The notes under the pieces: model-generated
Database searches by the model: none
Told to the model about the DNA's origin: nothing
The model's input: only the letters and a program-made list of their open reading frames with translations
Source: Nematostella vectensis
Taxonomy: Eukaryota > Cnidaria > Anthozoa > Actiniaria > Edwardsiidae
NCBI RefSeq assembly: GCF_932526225.1
Contig: NC_064034.1
Coordinates: 7,488,001 to 7,552,000 of the forward strand
Direction of reading: 5' to 3'
Length of the DNA stretch: 64,000 bases
Translations under genes and position numbers: made by a program
Shown here: positions 46,001 to 58,216 of the stretch, piece by piece
How the letters are laid out: each line of letters begins with the position of its first letter
Position numbering within the stretch: the first letter of the stretch is position 1

Positions 46001-49000
46001 TGAATAACCATACTTACAGATCATTATCGAAGATGGCCCGTATGTAAATTCTGTTCCGTGCACTCGCTTAATGGCTTTGACGACAGCATTCATTGCTCTG
46101 GCCTGCAAAAAAAAACTTATTTGAGAAAAACAACTAAGGAACATAATTCAAAAGTGGGAGAGGATTGGACAACAAGAAGAGGTGTTTAAAATTTATCGAC
46201 AATGGTTACAAATTACCCCACCCCTTCTTTCTTTAGAAAAAAATAATTGTCCCTGCTTATACTTCTTGATGAGAATCCAGTATAGTACTCACGTGTCTTC
46301 GATAATTTGGAGGGAACTTTTTCGTAAAACCCCATGGCGACATCCAAAGTTGTCCGTATGAGTGGAAATCTACGTAAGCCCGTAATCGCTTTCGCTTCTT
46401 GTACAGGTAACGGGCGACATTTCTTGTTTCGACTTCAGAGAATGGTCTTGATCCTGGGTAGATTGGGCTACATGGCTTATTGGGGGCTGAGCCGATACCT
46501 AAGGGAAAGGAATGGTTTATTATTAGCGCCGTGAGATATTCTTATGTTTATTATTAGCACCGTACGATGTTCTTATGTTCTTGGTGATAGAGATGCCGCA
46601 TCGAATCGCCTTCGGGACCTTCAATATTGGTAATTTTTAATCTAAAGAACAAAAACCCTGTCTTGAGACGTTTTATCAGGCATTTTTGGGCGTGATTGTT
46701 GAATCGCGTTCGGGATGCGGCCTTATACTTTACGTACCTCCCCAGTGGTAGTTAAAGTTCCTGTTCAGATCGGTACCCATGCACCCGCCAACGCCTGGGT
46801 TCTTATTTTTTCTCCACATGCGATCCTGTAATCAAATGAGACATCAACAAAAATTACAAAAATGTTGCGCTAGTGGTACACCGTGTTGGTGATGATCTGT
46901 GTTACTGAGTGGTATACCGTGTTGTTGATGATCTGTGTTACTTTACACCGTGTTGGTGATGGTCTGTGTTACTGAGTGGTACACAGTGTTGTTGATGATC
47001 TGTGTTACTTTTCACCGTGTTGGTAATGATCTGTGTTACTTTACACCGTGTTGGTGATGATCTGTGTTACTTTACACCGTGTTGGTGATGATCTGTGTTA
47101 CTTTACACCGTGTTGGTGATGTTCTGTGTTACTTTACACCGTGCTGGTGATGATCTGTGTTACTTTACACCGTGTTGGTGATGATCTGTGTTACTGAGTG
47201 ATACACCGTGTTGTTGATGATCTGTGTTACTTTACACCGTGTTGGTGATGATCTGTGTTACTTTACACCGTGTTGGTGATGATCTGTGTTACTTTACACC
47301 GTGTTGGTGATGATCTGTGTTACTTTACACCGTGTTGTTGATGATCTGTGTTACTTTACACCGTGTTGGTGATGATCTGTGTTACTTTACACCGTGTTGG
47401 TGATGATCTGTGTTACTTTACACCGTGTTGGTGATGATCTGTGTTACTTTACACCGTGTTGGTGATGATCTGTGTTACTGAGTGGTACACTGTGTTGGTG
47501 ATGATCTGTGTTACTTTAAACCGTGTTGGTGAGGATCTGTGTTACTTTACACCGTGTTGTTGATGATCTGTGTTACTTTACACCGTGTTGGTGATGATCT
47601 GTGTTACTTTACACCGTGTTGGTGATGATCTGTGTTACTTTACACCGTGTTGGTGATGATCTGTGTTACTTTACACCGTGCTGGTGATGATCTGTGTTAC
47701 TTTACACCGTGTTGGTGATGATCTGTGTTACTGAGTGATACACCGTGTTGTTGATGATCTGTGTTACTTTACACCGTGTTGGTGATGATCTGTGTTACTT
47801 TACACCGTGTTGGTGATGATCTGTGTTACTTTACACCGTGCTGGTGATGATCTGTGTTACTTTACACCGTGTTGGTGATGATATGTGTTACTTTACACCG
47901 TGTTGGTGATGATCTGTGTTACTTTACACCGTGTTGGTGATGATCTGTGTTACTTTACACCGTGTTGGTGATGTTCTGTGTTACTTTACACCGTGCTGGT
48001 GATGATCTGTGTTACTTTACACCGTGTTGGTGATGATCTGTGTTACTGAGTGATACACCGTGTTGTTGATGATCTGTGTTACTTTACACCGTGTTGGTGA
48101 TAATCTGTGTTACTTTACACCGTGTTGGTGATGATCTGTGTTACTGAATGGTACACCGTGTTGGTGATGATCTGTGTTACTTTACACCGTGTTGGTGATG
48201 ATCTGTGTTACTTTACACCGTGCTGGTGATGATCTGTGTTACTTTACACCGTGTTGGTGATGATCTGTGTTACTTTACACCGTGTTGGTGATGATCTGTG
48301 TTACTTTACACCGTGTTGGTGATGATCTGTGTTACTTTACACCGTGTTGTTGATGATCTGTGTTACTTTACACCGTGTTGGTGATGATCTGTGTTACTTT
48401 ACACCGTGTTGGTGATGATCTGTGTTACTTTAAACCGTGTTGGTGAGGATCTGTGTTACTTTACACCGTGTTGTTGATGATCTGTGTTACTTTACACCGT
48501 GTTGGTGATGATCTGTGTTACTTTACACCGTGTTGGTGATGATCTGTGTTACTTTACACCGTGTTGGTGATGATCTGTGTTACTTTACACCGTGTTGGTG
48601 ATGATCTGTGTTACTGAGTGGTACACCGTGTTGGTGATGATCTGTGTTACTTTACACCGTGTTGGTGATAATCTGTGTTACTTTACACCGTGTTGGTGAT
48701 GATCTGTGTTACTGAATGATACACCGTGTTGGTGATGATCTGTGTTACTTTACACCGTGCTGGTGATGATCTGTGTTACTTTACACCGTGTTGGTGATGA
48801 TATGTGTTACTTTACACCGTGTTGGTGATGATCTGTGTTACTTTACACCGTGTTGATGATGATCTGTGTTACTTTACACCGTGTTGGTGATGTTCTGTGT
48901 TACTTTACACCGTGCTGGTGATGATCTGTGTTACTTTACACCGTGTTGGTGATGATCTGTGTTACTGAGTGATACACCGTGTTGTTGATGATCTGTGTTA

Positions 49001-52000
49001 CTTTACACCGTGTTGGTGATAATCTGTGTTACTTTACACCGTGTTGGTGATGATCTGTGTTACTGAATGGTACACCGTGTTGGTGATGATCTGTGTTACT
49101 GAGTGGTACACCGTGTTGGTGATGATCTGTGTTACTTTACACCGTGTTGGTGATAATCTGTGTTACTTTACACCGTGTTGGTGATGATCTGTGTTACTGA
49201 ATGATACACCGTGTTGGTGATGATCTGTGTTACTTTACACAGTGCTGGTGATGATCTGTGTTACTTTACACCGTGTTGGTGATGATATGTGTTACTTTAC
49301 ACCGTGTTGGTGATGATCTGTGTTACTTTACACCGTGTTGGTGATGATCTGTGTTACTTTAAACCGTGTTGGTGAGGATCTGTGTTACTTTACACCGTGT
49401 TGTTGATGATCTGTGTTACTTTACACCGTGTTGGTGATGATCTGTGTTACTTTACACCGTGTTGGTGATGATCTGTGTTACTTTACACCGTGTTGGTGAT
49501 GATCTGTGTTACTGAGTGGTACACCGTGTTGGTGAGGATCTGTGTTACTTTACACCGTGTTGTTGATGATCTGTGTTACTTTAAACCGTGTTGGTGAGGA
49601 TCTGTGTTACTTTACACCGTGTTGTTGATGATCTGTGTTACTTTACACCGTGTTGGTGATGATCTGTGTTACTTTACACCGTGTTGGTGATGATCTGTGT
49701 TACTTTACACCGTGTTGGTGATGATCTGTGTTACTGAGTGGTACACCGTGTTGGTGAGGATCTGTGTTACTTTACACCGTGTTGTTGATGATCTGTGTTA
49801 CTTTACACCGTGTTGGTGATGATCTGTGTTACTTTACACCGTGTTGGTGATGATCTGTGTTACTTTACACCGTGTTGGTGATGATCTGTGTTACTGAGTG
49901 GTACACCGTGTTGGTGATGATCTGTGTTACTTTACACCGTGTTGGTGATAATCTGTGTTACTTTACACCGTGTTGGTGATGATCTGTGTTACTGAATGAT
50001 ACACCGTGTTGGTGATGATCTGTGTTACTTTACACCGTGCTGGTGATGATCTGTGTTACTTTACACCGTGTTGGTGATGATATGTGTTACTTTACACCGT
50101 GTTGGTGATGATCTGTGTTACTTTACACCGTGTTGGTGATGATCTGTGTTACTTTACACCGTGTTGGTGATGTTCTGTGTTACTTTACACCGTGCTGGTG
50201 ATGATCTGTGTTACTTTACACCGTGTTGGTGATGATCTGTGTTACTGAGTGATACACCGTGTTGTTGATGATCTGTGTTACTTTACACCGTGTTGGTGAT
50301 AATCTGTGTTACTTTACACCGTGTTGGTGATGATCTGTGTTACTGAGTGGTACACCGTGTTGGTGATGATCTGTGTTACTTTACACCGTGCTGGTGATGA
50401 TCTGTGTTACTTTACACCGTGTTGGTGATGATCTGTGTTACTGAGTGGTACACCGTGTTGGTGATGATCTGTGTTACTATACACCGTGTTGGTGATGATC
50501 TGTGTTACTTTACACCGTGTTGGTGATGATATGTGTTACTTTACACCGTGTTGGTGATGATCTGTGTTACTTTACACCGTGTTGGTGATGATCTGTGTTA
50601 CTTTACACCGTGTTGTTGATGATCTGTGTTACTTTACATCGTGTTGGTGATGATCTGTGTTACTGAGTGGTACACCGTGTTGGTGATGATCTGTGTTACT
50701 TTACACCGTGTTGGTGATGATCTGTGTTACTTTACACCGTGTTGGCGATGATCTGTGTACCATGAGATAAAGCTTGCTGCTACATACACGGTTGTTGGTA
50801 TAGATGTATCCATCGACGTTGAAGACAGGGAGAATGATCCATTCAAACTTTTCCACCATTTGCTGCACACGAGAGTTGTTTGGATATGTTTGTACAAGCT
50901 AGAAGATAAGACATTGATTTTAGATGGCTGATACATTTGGTATTTGTAATTTATGCCACGGTTTTGATGATGATGGTGATAATGATGGTTACAGATGAAA
51001 ATAACGGCAAACCTGAAGGTGTTGTATTGCTGATTAATGACTATGAGGGGATAAGTTTGGAGGAGACGGAGGTTTCTCGGGTGTGTCCTTAGGATGCCGC
51101 GATCACTCTGCAACCGCACTCACATGGAAACCCGACGGTAAAAGGAAAGTAGGAAGACCCAGGACAACTTGGAAGGGGGTCGGTGGAAAGTGAGAGCAAA
51201 GAGGGTGATGGAAACCTTGGAAGCAGGCAAGAATAGTAGCATGCGATAGAGCCAAAGGGAGGAAAATTCCAAGGCCTAATACTCAACCGAGCATAGGTAA
51301 AGGTGAAGATTATGACGCTATTGTTTTTGCTGATGAAGAAAAATATAGTGATGGGGATTGTAAGAATGATAATAAAAGATGATATATTATGGTGTATACT
51401 TATGGTGTATGATGATCAAATGAGGATGATAGTGATATAGATGACAACGATGTCGGTTGGTGGTGGTGGCGCTTATTCGCTTACCTTCCGGGCGACATAC
51501 ATGCATGTTGAAATGCTTATCCATTCTCTGCTGTGTATTCCACAATTTATGAAAAATATTGGCTTGTTTCTTGTTCTATTGGCGCTGATCTACATAAACA
51601 TAGACATACAAAAAGTATCAAGTCAAAAGACCTTCCCGTTTTTCAGACTTTAAATAATAGAAAAATCCCCCCAAAGAGAACATCTGTTCGTAGATTATCG
51701 CACGCGTAAATAGTGCCTACCTTTAACCCATATATTTTTCGTCCTTCGTATGTTTTACCAAAATCAACAAGAGATACAGTGCTTGGGTTGGTCCGAGAGA
51801 GACGGGTCATTTCCCCGACAATCTAAAACAACAAAATGAATGAGTCAAGAGCTCGTCTCGTCATTATATAAATACTTAGATACTCGGATGTACTCAGATA
51901 GGCTCAACCCTCTATTTAAAGCTCCAAACAGACTTAAAGGCTGCTTTTGTCAAGGTTTCTCAAGCTTTAAAATTATATATAAAACTACAAGAAGGCAGTT

Positions 52001-54543
52001 TCAACAGGCAGAAGGACACGAACTCAGAGGTCGATGTTCATGTACAACTTGTCACTTTTGAACGTTCTTGTAAATCATTGGTCTAAATTCCACGCGAGGG
52101 TCACGCAAGTTTCCACACGACATCAAACGGACAGCGTGTGTTTAATTTAGCTAAACATATCGTGATAAATAGTGCAATTACGATTTGTTTGAACGAGCCC
52201 CAAAGTTGCATAGCACACGTATATTTTCATCACCATGACGCATCCAAAGTGTGTATGATTCAACAAAAAGTTTCGATTCTCGTTAGTTGTATGGTGAGTC
52301 CAAAAGTCTCTGGTACTTTTCTAAATGTCATAAAGGGAAAGCAGTGGAGCTGCACTTTTTTGCAAGGGCGGCCTTTTAGTAGTTATAGTAGTTACGGCGT
52401 AATGATTATTTTCCACGAACTATCATTTCACCATTACATTATGTCACCTGTTTATACGAGTTAAATCTCGTGTCGAAGTTCCCACCAAATCTTGGACGCA
52501 TGCGCTCCATGTTCAGAAGCCGCTGGACGTTGCGCACGCGCACAGTGTATGTTATGTTTCTACTTGTCAGTAATTCTTCGAATTCCCTGTGTTTTTGGCG
52601 GGAAATATGAATATCGACAGGATGCCAAACCCCTGATGGAAAACTCCAGAAATCCAACTGTGGAAGTCAGAAAAAGTTGGGGAAAGGTAAGTATTTAGAG
52701 GGTTATAATTGGGGGCGCTAGACAGGCGCGGTCGCTAGGGTGTAACGCTCTCTTAAGGTGGGATGCACATGTGTAATCTATAATTTGCAAACAAGAGGCA
52801 CGTGCAATACATTGGAGCTCCGATAATCACGCGTCCGTCACCTACCCCTCATCATTGCCTCTTTAACTATTAGATACATAAATTCTAACTCGGATAACTC
52901 GAATTCCTTGTTAACTAACGTGCCCAGTGATGGCAAAAATCTCCGTTGCGTCTCTTTATCAGAAAATCGTTAGAATTTGTTTAGATACATAGCAATCATT
53001 TCCTGTTTAGCTGCCTTTTCGATCGAGAAGGGTGAGGGGGGGGGGGGGGGGGGGAGCGGTAGACTTTACGCGGGTGTCGCGGATATTCCAATCACAGATA
53101 TTAAATAGAGAATAAAAGCAATTCCTCTTTCTCTAAACCCTTTTATTCGGGAATCAAAATGAATAGAAAATATTCACAGGATGAGCTTACCTCGAAATAA
53201 TTGTCGTTTTTAACCAAGTCATCTAAAAACTCGAGCGTGTTTTCGTCTGAAGGAATTATACGTATTAAGCGGTGTCTAATAATAAAAAAGAGATATAAAT
53301 AAATTGAAATGCAACCGTTATTGAAATGATAATAGTTATATAATTATCTCCAGTCACGGCGCATTTTTACGCCTCCTGCTACCGTGATGCAAAGTCTATT
53401 TCTGTCAAAACTAAAATCTAAAAACATCCTTCTTTAGTATTAATTAATTAAAGAAGGCCACTCAATACCGGTCACAGAAAGCATCCACTCCCATCGGATT
53501 ATTAAAGCCAGTAACAAAGCTACTCAATTAACCAAATCATAGCTACTTTATCAATTAAATGTTTTTATTGGCGAAAATCTTACTTCAATCGTGGATAGTT
53601 ATTTTGAACATAGACCAAATAGGTTGCTATGAGGAGCGACTAATCAAAATTCTTTAAGGAACATAACTTTTAAAGCACTTCGAAAGAAACAGCAACTGTA
53701 TAAACAGTAACACGAGAGCTCTTTCAAGGATTACAAGAAATTTCTATAATGGAAAGCATATGGATATGTCAATGACCTCTAATAACATGCAGGCTAAGTA
53801 AATTTGAACTCTTCAAATGATGATGAAAACATGGAAGACGAAGAAAATTTGACCCGCACATCAAATAACTTTGAATTAGAATTGATCGCTGTGGTATTTG
53901 ATAAAGATGATTATATTACAGTAAAGATATTAGTTGTCTATTCAGTTACTCATTGTTACTTATTGGCGTATACAAAGTAGAGGGGATCTGCATAAACACT
54001 TTAGTTTAGATAGAGCGAGGTCTTGCCGGGATGGATTAAAGTAAAGACCAATTTCACTACGAGCAAATCTCATGCCATAGAGATCTTGGCAAAACCATCA
54101 TCTTTGAAATCGGCATAATACATATTTGTTAAAAAAATCAATTATTAGTCAAACACAAGATTTTACTTAGGAATATGGGGAACAATAATTACGCTGTTGG
54201 CATTCGTTCAGTCTTTCGACGTCTACGTCTGCAATCTAGATTTGGTCGAAGATAATTATTTGCAATGTCATAGATTTATTTCCTTGGAATAAAATCACAA
54301 CGACCTATTGTTATGATCGGCTATCCAGGCTAACAAAGAGAAAAATATTCGAATCCTTCTAAAATTGGAACGTATTTATATGCTATCACTTTTATTTAAG
54401 TGATATTAGTTTAGCATCAGAGTCGTGAACTTGAATATTTTTACTCACCCATGGTAGGTCATCCGACGACCGGAGGAATCGCCAAAACCCAAAACAAATA
54501 GAAACAATATCCACGCAAACGTTCCTCTTACAATTCCCTCCAT
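43074..54543 (-). CDS. Secreted procarboxypeptidase (M14A, A/B type), copy 2
   Basis: Paralogue of 28937-35910, convergent with it. Exons 54449-54543, 53191-53275, 52448-52657, 51721-51822, 51485-51589, 50788-50898, 46738-46825, 46293-46498, 46018-46102, 43074-43255; all GT-AG, intact, 422 residues. Intron positions and phases match copy 1 throughout. Signal peptide (residues about 1-22, [11 protein letters not shown]), propeptide ([12 protein letters not shown]), then the peptidase: CGIHSREW (HxxE, Ser replaces the usual Ala), [35 protein letters not shown] and VELRPG (catalytic Glu). The position equivalent to bovine CPA 255 is Thr. Intron 6 holds a 3.9-kb satellite and intron 9 a hairpin and microsatellites. 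Likely extracellular digestive or granule enzyme; substrate preference is not known. Confidence 0.93.
43414..43521. repeat. Perfect-arm hairpin in carboxypeptidase copy 2 intron
   Basis: Arms of about 48 bp (starting aaactggaaatc and ending gatttccagttt) are reverse complements with one or two mismatches, separated by about 12 bp (cagtctgcccta). The transcript could form a very stable stem. Confidence 0.9.
45279..45383. repeat. Inverted repeat, MITE-like
   Basis: The left arm contains agtctgctt, cagccg and agtgtcacgcacgc; the right arm has the inverse order gcgtgcgtgacact, cggctg and aagcagact. Arms are about 40 bp with small gaps. Located in intron 9 of copy 2. Confidence 0.7.
45595..45815. 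repeat. GGTGATGGT microsatellite
   Basis: Interrupted GGT/GAT trinucleotide repeat in intron 9 of copy 2. Gly/Asp-rich and Thr/Ile-rich ORFs on both strands come only from the repeat. Confidence 0.9.
46858..50757. repeat. 3.9-kb satellite of 31-bp units with higher-order structure
   Basis: More than 110 tandem copies of a 31-bp unit (tttacaccgtgttggtgatg plus atctgtgttac) fill intron 6 of carboxypeptidase copy 2. Some units carry a 5-bp longer variant (gagtggtac or gagtgatac in place of tttac). The order of variants recurs: a block with gatgttctg, then gtgctgg, then gagtgatacaccgtgttgttg appears near 47119, 47970, 48889 and 50169. Confidence 0.97.
51100..51290 (+). mobile_element. LINE 3' fragment
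   Basis: The plus strand translates to [20 protein letters not shown] followed by a decayed tail, the typical last part of RTE/CR1-like LINE proteins. It lies antisense in intron 5 of carboxypeptidase copy 2 and contains stops. Confidence 0.7.
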
Positions 54544-55312
54544 CCTTAAACAGAGGAAAATGGTATCACTCAAGCCCTTGGCGGAGAAATAAAGCTGTAA
54601 CTGAGCGCTTTTACTAGGGAGATAAACAAAGATGACGTAGAACTCATCGGCGGCAGAATTGGTTCAACCGGATGCCGCGCGCACGACCGCCTTTCATCGC
54701 GCCTCCCCTGGCAGCAATCTGGTTAATTCTTTTCACTTTTAATCCTTGTTTTGGGCATCAGAGAGGTAGCGTTTTTGACCTGAATGGCGCCCTCACTGGG
54801 TTAAAAAAACCCGTCATATCATGGAGACGGGAGGGCTTCTCACGTGTCTAAATGGCGCCCTCACTGGGTTAAAAAACCCGTCATATCATGTGGACGGGAG
54901 GGCTTCTCACGTGTCTGAATGGCGCCCTCACTGGGTTAAAAAAATCCGTTATATCATGTGGACGGGAGGGCTTCTCACGTGTCTGAATGGCGCCCTCACT
55001 GGGTTAGAAAACCCGTCTATCATGTGGACGGGAGGGCTTCTCACGTGTCTGAATGGCGCCCTCACTGGGTTAAAAAAATCCGTTATATCATGTGGACGGG
55101 AGGGCTTCTCACGTGTCTGAATGGCGCCCTCACTGGGTTAGAAAACCCGTCATATCAAGGGAGGGCGTCTCACGCGTCTACCCCTTTGAGGGCGTCCAAT
55201 GGGTTCGTCACGTACCCGTGTTGTAGTAAGTAAATAAAATTCATCGATAAAAGTAGTGCAAATATCCCCCTCTCCTGGCTCTTGCCGATAGCTATATGTA
55301 CTTTCCTTTTAA
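54544..55312. promoter_or_regulatory. Upstream region of carboxypeptidase copy 2
   Basis: The proximal part (54544-54720) contains tgacgt (about 54632) and GC-rich ccgcgcgc. From 54779 to about 55170 a 67-bp tandem array lies 240-630 bp upstream of the start codon. No gene seen. Confidence 0.45.
54779..55175. repeat. 67-bp tandem array, six copies, with an E-box in most units
   Basis: atggcgccctcactgg recurs at 54784, 54852, 54919, 54987, 55053 and 55120. Units contain gggagggcttctcacgtgtc, so CACGTG (a palindromic E-box) recurs about every 67 bp; the last unit has cacgcgtc instead. Confidence 0.9.
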
Positions 55313-57721
55313 GTAATGCTCCGTGTAAGAACTACGGTGAATCGATAGGTCCTGCGGCAATAGGGGTTCGTTATCTTTTTAACTAATCTAATTAATATTG
55401 CTATGCTTATTGGTTCAAGACGCTCTGCCCGCCAAATTTGAACTTTGGAGTCACATTTCTCTGAAATAAGTGCTCTTGCACTCATATTTATTAGGGGGCT
55501 TAGGTTCGAAGTAAGAAAGCTTTCAACCTGTGCATTTTTGTTAAAATCGTATGTTCGGAGCATGGAGAAATCCCTTTCGGATATCTGCTAATAACTTTTT
55601 ATACTTCACTTATTACAATTTTGCGCTTTGTCTCTTGCCAAAGCAAACATTCCGCTGGCTAAACGTGTGAAAATACGGTCTCACATTTCCAAAAGCCTGT
55701 TAGTGTGGTAGAATTTAGCTTTCCAAAGAAAGTCACTTTTTCTTTCAAAGATTTTTGACAACGATTTTCATGTTAAGATTGACAACTAAAACGATTCACG
55801 CATTTAAATACAGTTACCAATTTTGCTTTATTTGATCCTCAATACAACTATTATCGCATACAAGCCACAGCAATAAAGTTTACTGGAATTCACAGTAGTA
55901 GCAGTCCTCTAATTATCATTTTATCGACACAGACAGAACGCACAATATTTTCTTAAAACAAGCCGCAAGCAAGGTTTGTTCCATAAGCTCATTGATGAAT
56001 TCGAGAGTGTCCAGCTTATAATCGGGGTCTCCGTCTTCGATACATAGTAGGCCATGAGGACTCACGGAAAATTTCTGCGAAGAAATTGTAATTCTTCTGG
56101 CTCCAGACGGGCTGCATTTATATTCACTATTTCTTTCAGCTTTTTGCATCCGCATAAGCATTTCACTGCTCTTACTGACAATTGCGGGTTATTGCTGATA
56201 TTTATATTTTACAATTTTCTAAAAAAATATCTTCGCTTCACCAAACGCCGTATCTTCTACTTCAATGCATCGTTTTATGTCCTTTAGTTCTATGTCCCTT
56301 AGTTTTGTTGATGCTTTCATGAGTCGTACAGCATCAACTGATGACGGCAAAATTTGCCCTAGTGCAGAGGTTTCCTCAATGTCCTGTAAAAAAAGTACAC
56401 ACAAACTTAAGATTCCTTCTCAACTTCATTTCTTGAATATCAGAACTTATAAAAAATACAAGGCAACTACAGTCAACTTCCTCAGAAGCAGACACGTCAG
56501 GAACTAAAAACAGTGTTACAAGGGCTGTCAGCTAATGAAAATTAAGAAATACATTGTTGCTTACAATTCTTTCACTTAGACGGGAGTTTGCTGTACCTCA
56601 ATTTCAGGGTGTCAAACCCCAGGATGTTTCGCTACATTCAAGGAGTACATTCGGGCTTGTTGGTATTTACATTTCACCCAGCTTATAAATCAGGCTCACA
56701 TAACTTATATTTACATATTCACATCGTAAACTCAAATGACAACTTCCCGTAATAAAACTCTTTTAGTAAAATAGAACTAGTAAAATATTTCGTTCCCTTC
56801 TGAACCAATTATTTGCCTCTCAAGTACTTATTGACCTATGAAAATTTTACCTGGAATGGTTCTAACGCGGCTTCAGCGGCGGCGCTGGTCTCAGAGGTTT
56901 CCGGTTGGAAAAACACGCTGGAACTTGAGGCAGTTTCATCTCTACAGCTCTGCAATTTTGATTTTCGAAATAAATAACAAATTGAAAAGGAGGATCAAGA
57001 CTGGTCAAGACAGTACAGAAACAGCAGAATCTATACGGCAAGCGACAGAACATTGACTTTGAGAAAGATCATTTTTTTTACCTCGTGTGAAGTTTTCATG
57101 CGTTTGTTTCCAAGCTCCAAATCGACTCGCTGTCGACAGTACATACAAATGCTTCTAGACCAGCCCTTTTTGCCTTTGTCATCTAGCTCCAAGAAAACTT
57201 TCTCTACTCTGTTCGCCTTTCTCAGGGACCTCTGTTCCACATCTGAAGGCTTACTGCCACACCAAGCCTCGTGGTTTGGGCAGCAACATGCCTGCCTTTT
57301 GAACACCATGACAAGCTTTTCTAACTTCTCGGACAAAGTTTGCAAGCAAACAGAACTCAGAAGCGTTTCTTTAAAGTATATACAATAGATTTTCAAACTA
57401 TTTTCGAAGAGATAACGAATAGCGAGAGACTTGTCTTAATATATCGAGGGGGAAGCATGTAGAATTCAAAATGGCGACGTGAGCGCTAGGTCGGAAATCT
57501 AACTTCCGAACATACGATTCGGACAAAACTCGGGGATAAGTTGTAACAATGCAACCTTTGTTTTATTCTTAATTTAAATGTTTGTCAATCAATGGATAAG
57601 ATACGGAAAACACCCGAAGATGTATTTTAGCCAATCAGAGGGCAGGATTTTACTGAAGTTTTATAGCTACTTCTGCGCATGCGTTGCCGCAGGGTACCGT
57701 AGTTCTTACACGAACCATTAC
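55313..57721. mobile_element. TTAA-flanked inverted-repeat transposon
   Basis: TTAA at 55309-55312 and 57722-57725 flanks 26-bp terminal inverted repeats matching at 24 positions (gtaatg..., then cgtgtaagaactacggt). Subterminal inverted copies of cgaacatacgat occur near 55550 and 57508. TTAA duplication is the signature of piggyBac and Kolobok transposons. No DDE core was recognised, so it may be non-autonomous, or of an undescribed family. Confidence 0.85.
56066..57309 (-). CDS. Unrecognised cysteine-rich gene inside the TTAA element
   Basis: Candidate exons 57082-57309, 56851-56949, 56242-56383 and 56066-56174 join in phase with GT-AG introns. Exon 1 encodes MVFKRQACCCPNHEAWCG and, about 45 residues on, ICMYCRQRVDLELG: two Cys clusters suggesting a zinc-binding module near the N-terminus, where many transposases have a DNA-binding finger. 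Exon 2 is acidic/Ser-Ala-rich. Exon 3 is helical and charged (LMKASTKLRDIELKDIKRC). Exon 4 has KCLCGCKKLKEIV. The end is unresolved; other open stretches (55916-56060 and 55360-55600, minus) could supply further exons. The start might instead be 57396. Not matched to a known family. Confidence 0.4.
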
Positions 57722-58216
57722 TTAATTAGTAAGTAGGCGTGTTTTGATAGGAAGTTCTTTTTTTAAAGATTCGTCAATGTTCTCGTGACCAGTCCCTAAT
57801 GTGACAAATGTTTCACTACAAGGTTGTCAAATTAACCAATCATCCCTTTACACGCATGTATACAGGGTTTATGAAAGAAAAAAAGAAAAAGGGAGTTACT
57901 CTTTACCGAAAGACTATTGAGGTTTGCATGATTATGCTGCTAGCCGGAACCGGAAGCGGATGTAGCAGTCCAAGCAGTACAAAAGCATCTACTGTGTTGA
58001 ACACGGAACCTGCTTTCAGTCCAGTTTTCTAGCCGTGCTAAGAGGGAGGTGGGCTAAGCATTGCGTTTGCTCACCCAACACAGGCAGCCCATACTTTTAA
58101 GAGAAAATCTTCAAAAATGGATATCCTAATATTCGTCCTAATTAGTAGATTTTGTTCAGCTGCTACTGTGGGAAGGACACATAAAATTGGGAAGCTTTTT
58201 TTCATCTAAGAGATAC
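57722..58216. other. Sequence between two mobile elements
   Basis: A 74-codon plus-strand ORF (57808-58032) starting MFHYKVVKLTNHP shows no recognisable domain and is probably chance. Nothing else seen. Confidence 0.4.

Noticed and set aside
46858-50757. CRISPR-like array
   Set aside because: Units are contiguous with no unique spacers, and the host is an animal; it is a satellite.
54821-55233. Repetitive ORFs with GGLLTCLNGALTGL motif
   Set aside because: Products of the 67-bp promoter-proximal array; the frame stays open because of unit length, not selection.
57808-58032. 74-codon plus-strand ORF
   Set aside because: Low-complexity Lys run, no domain, isolated between two transposons.
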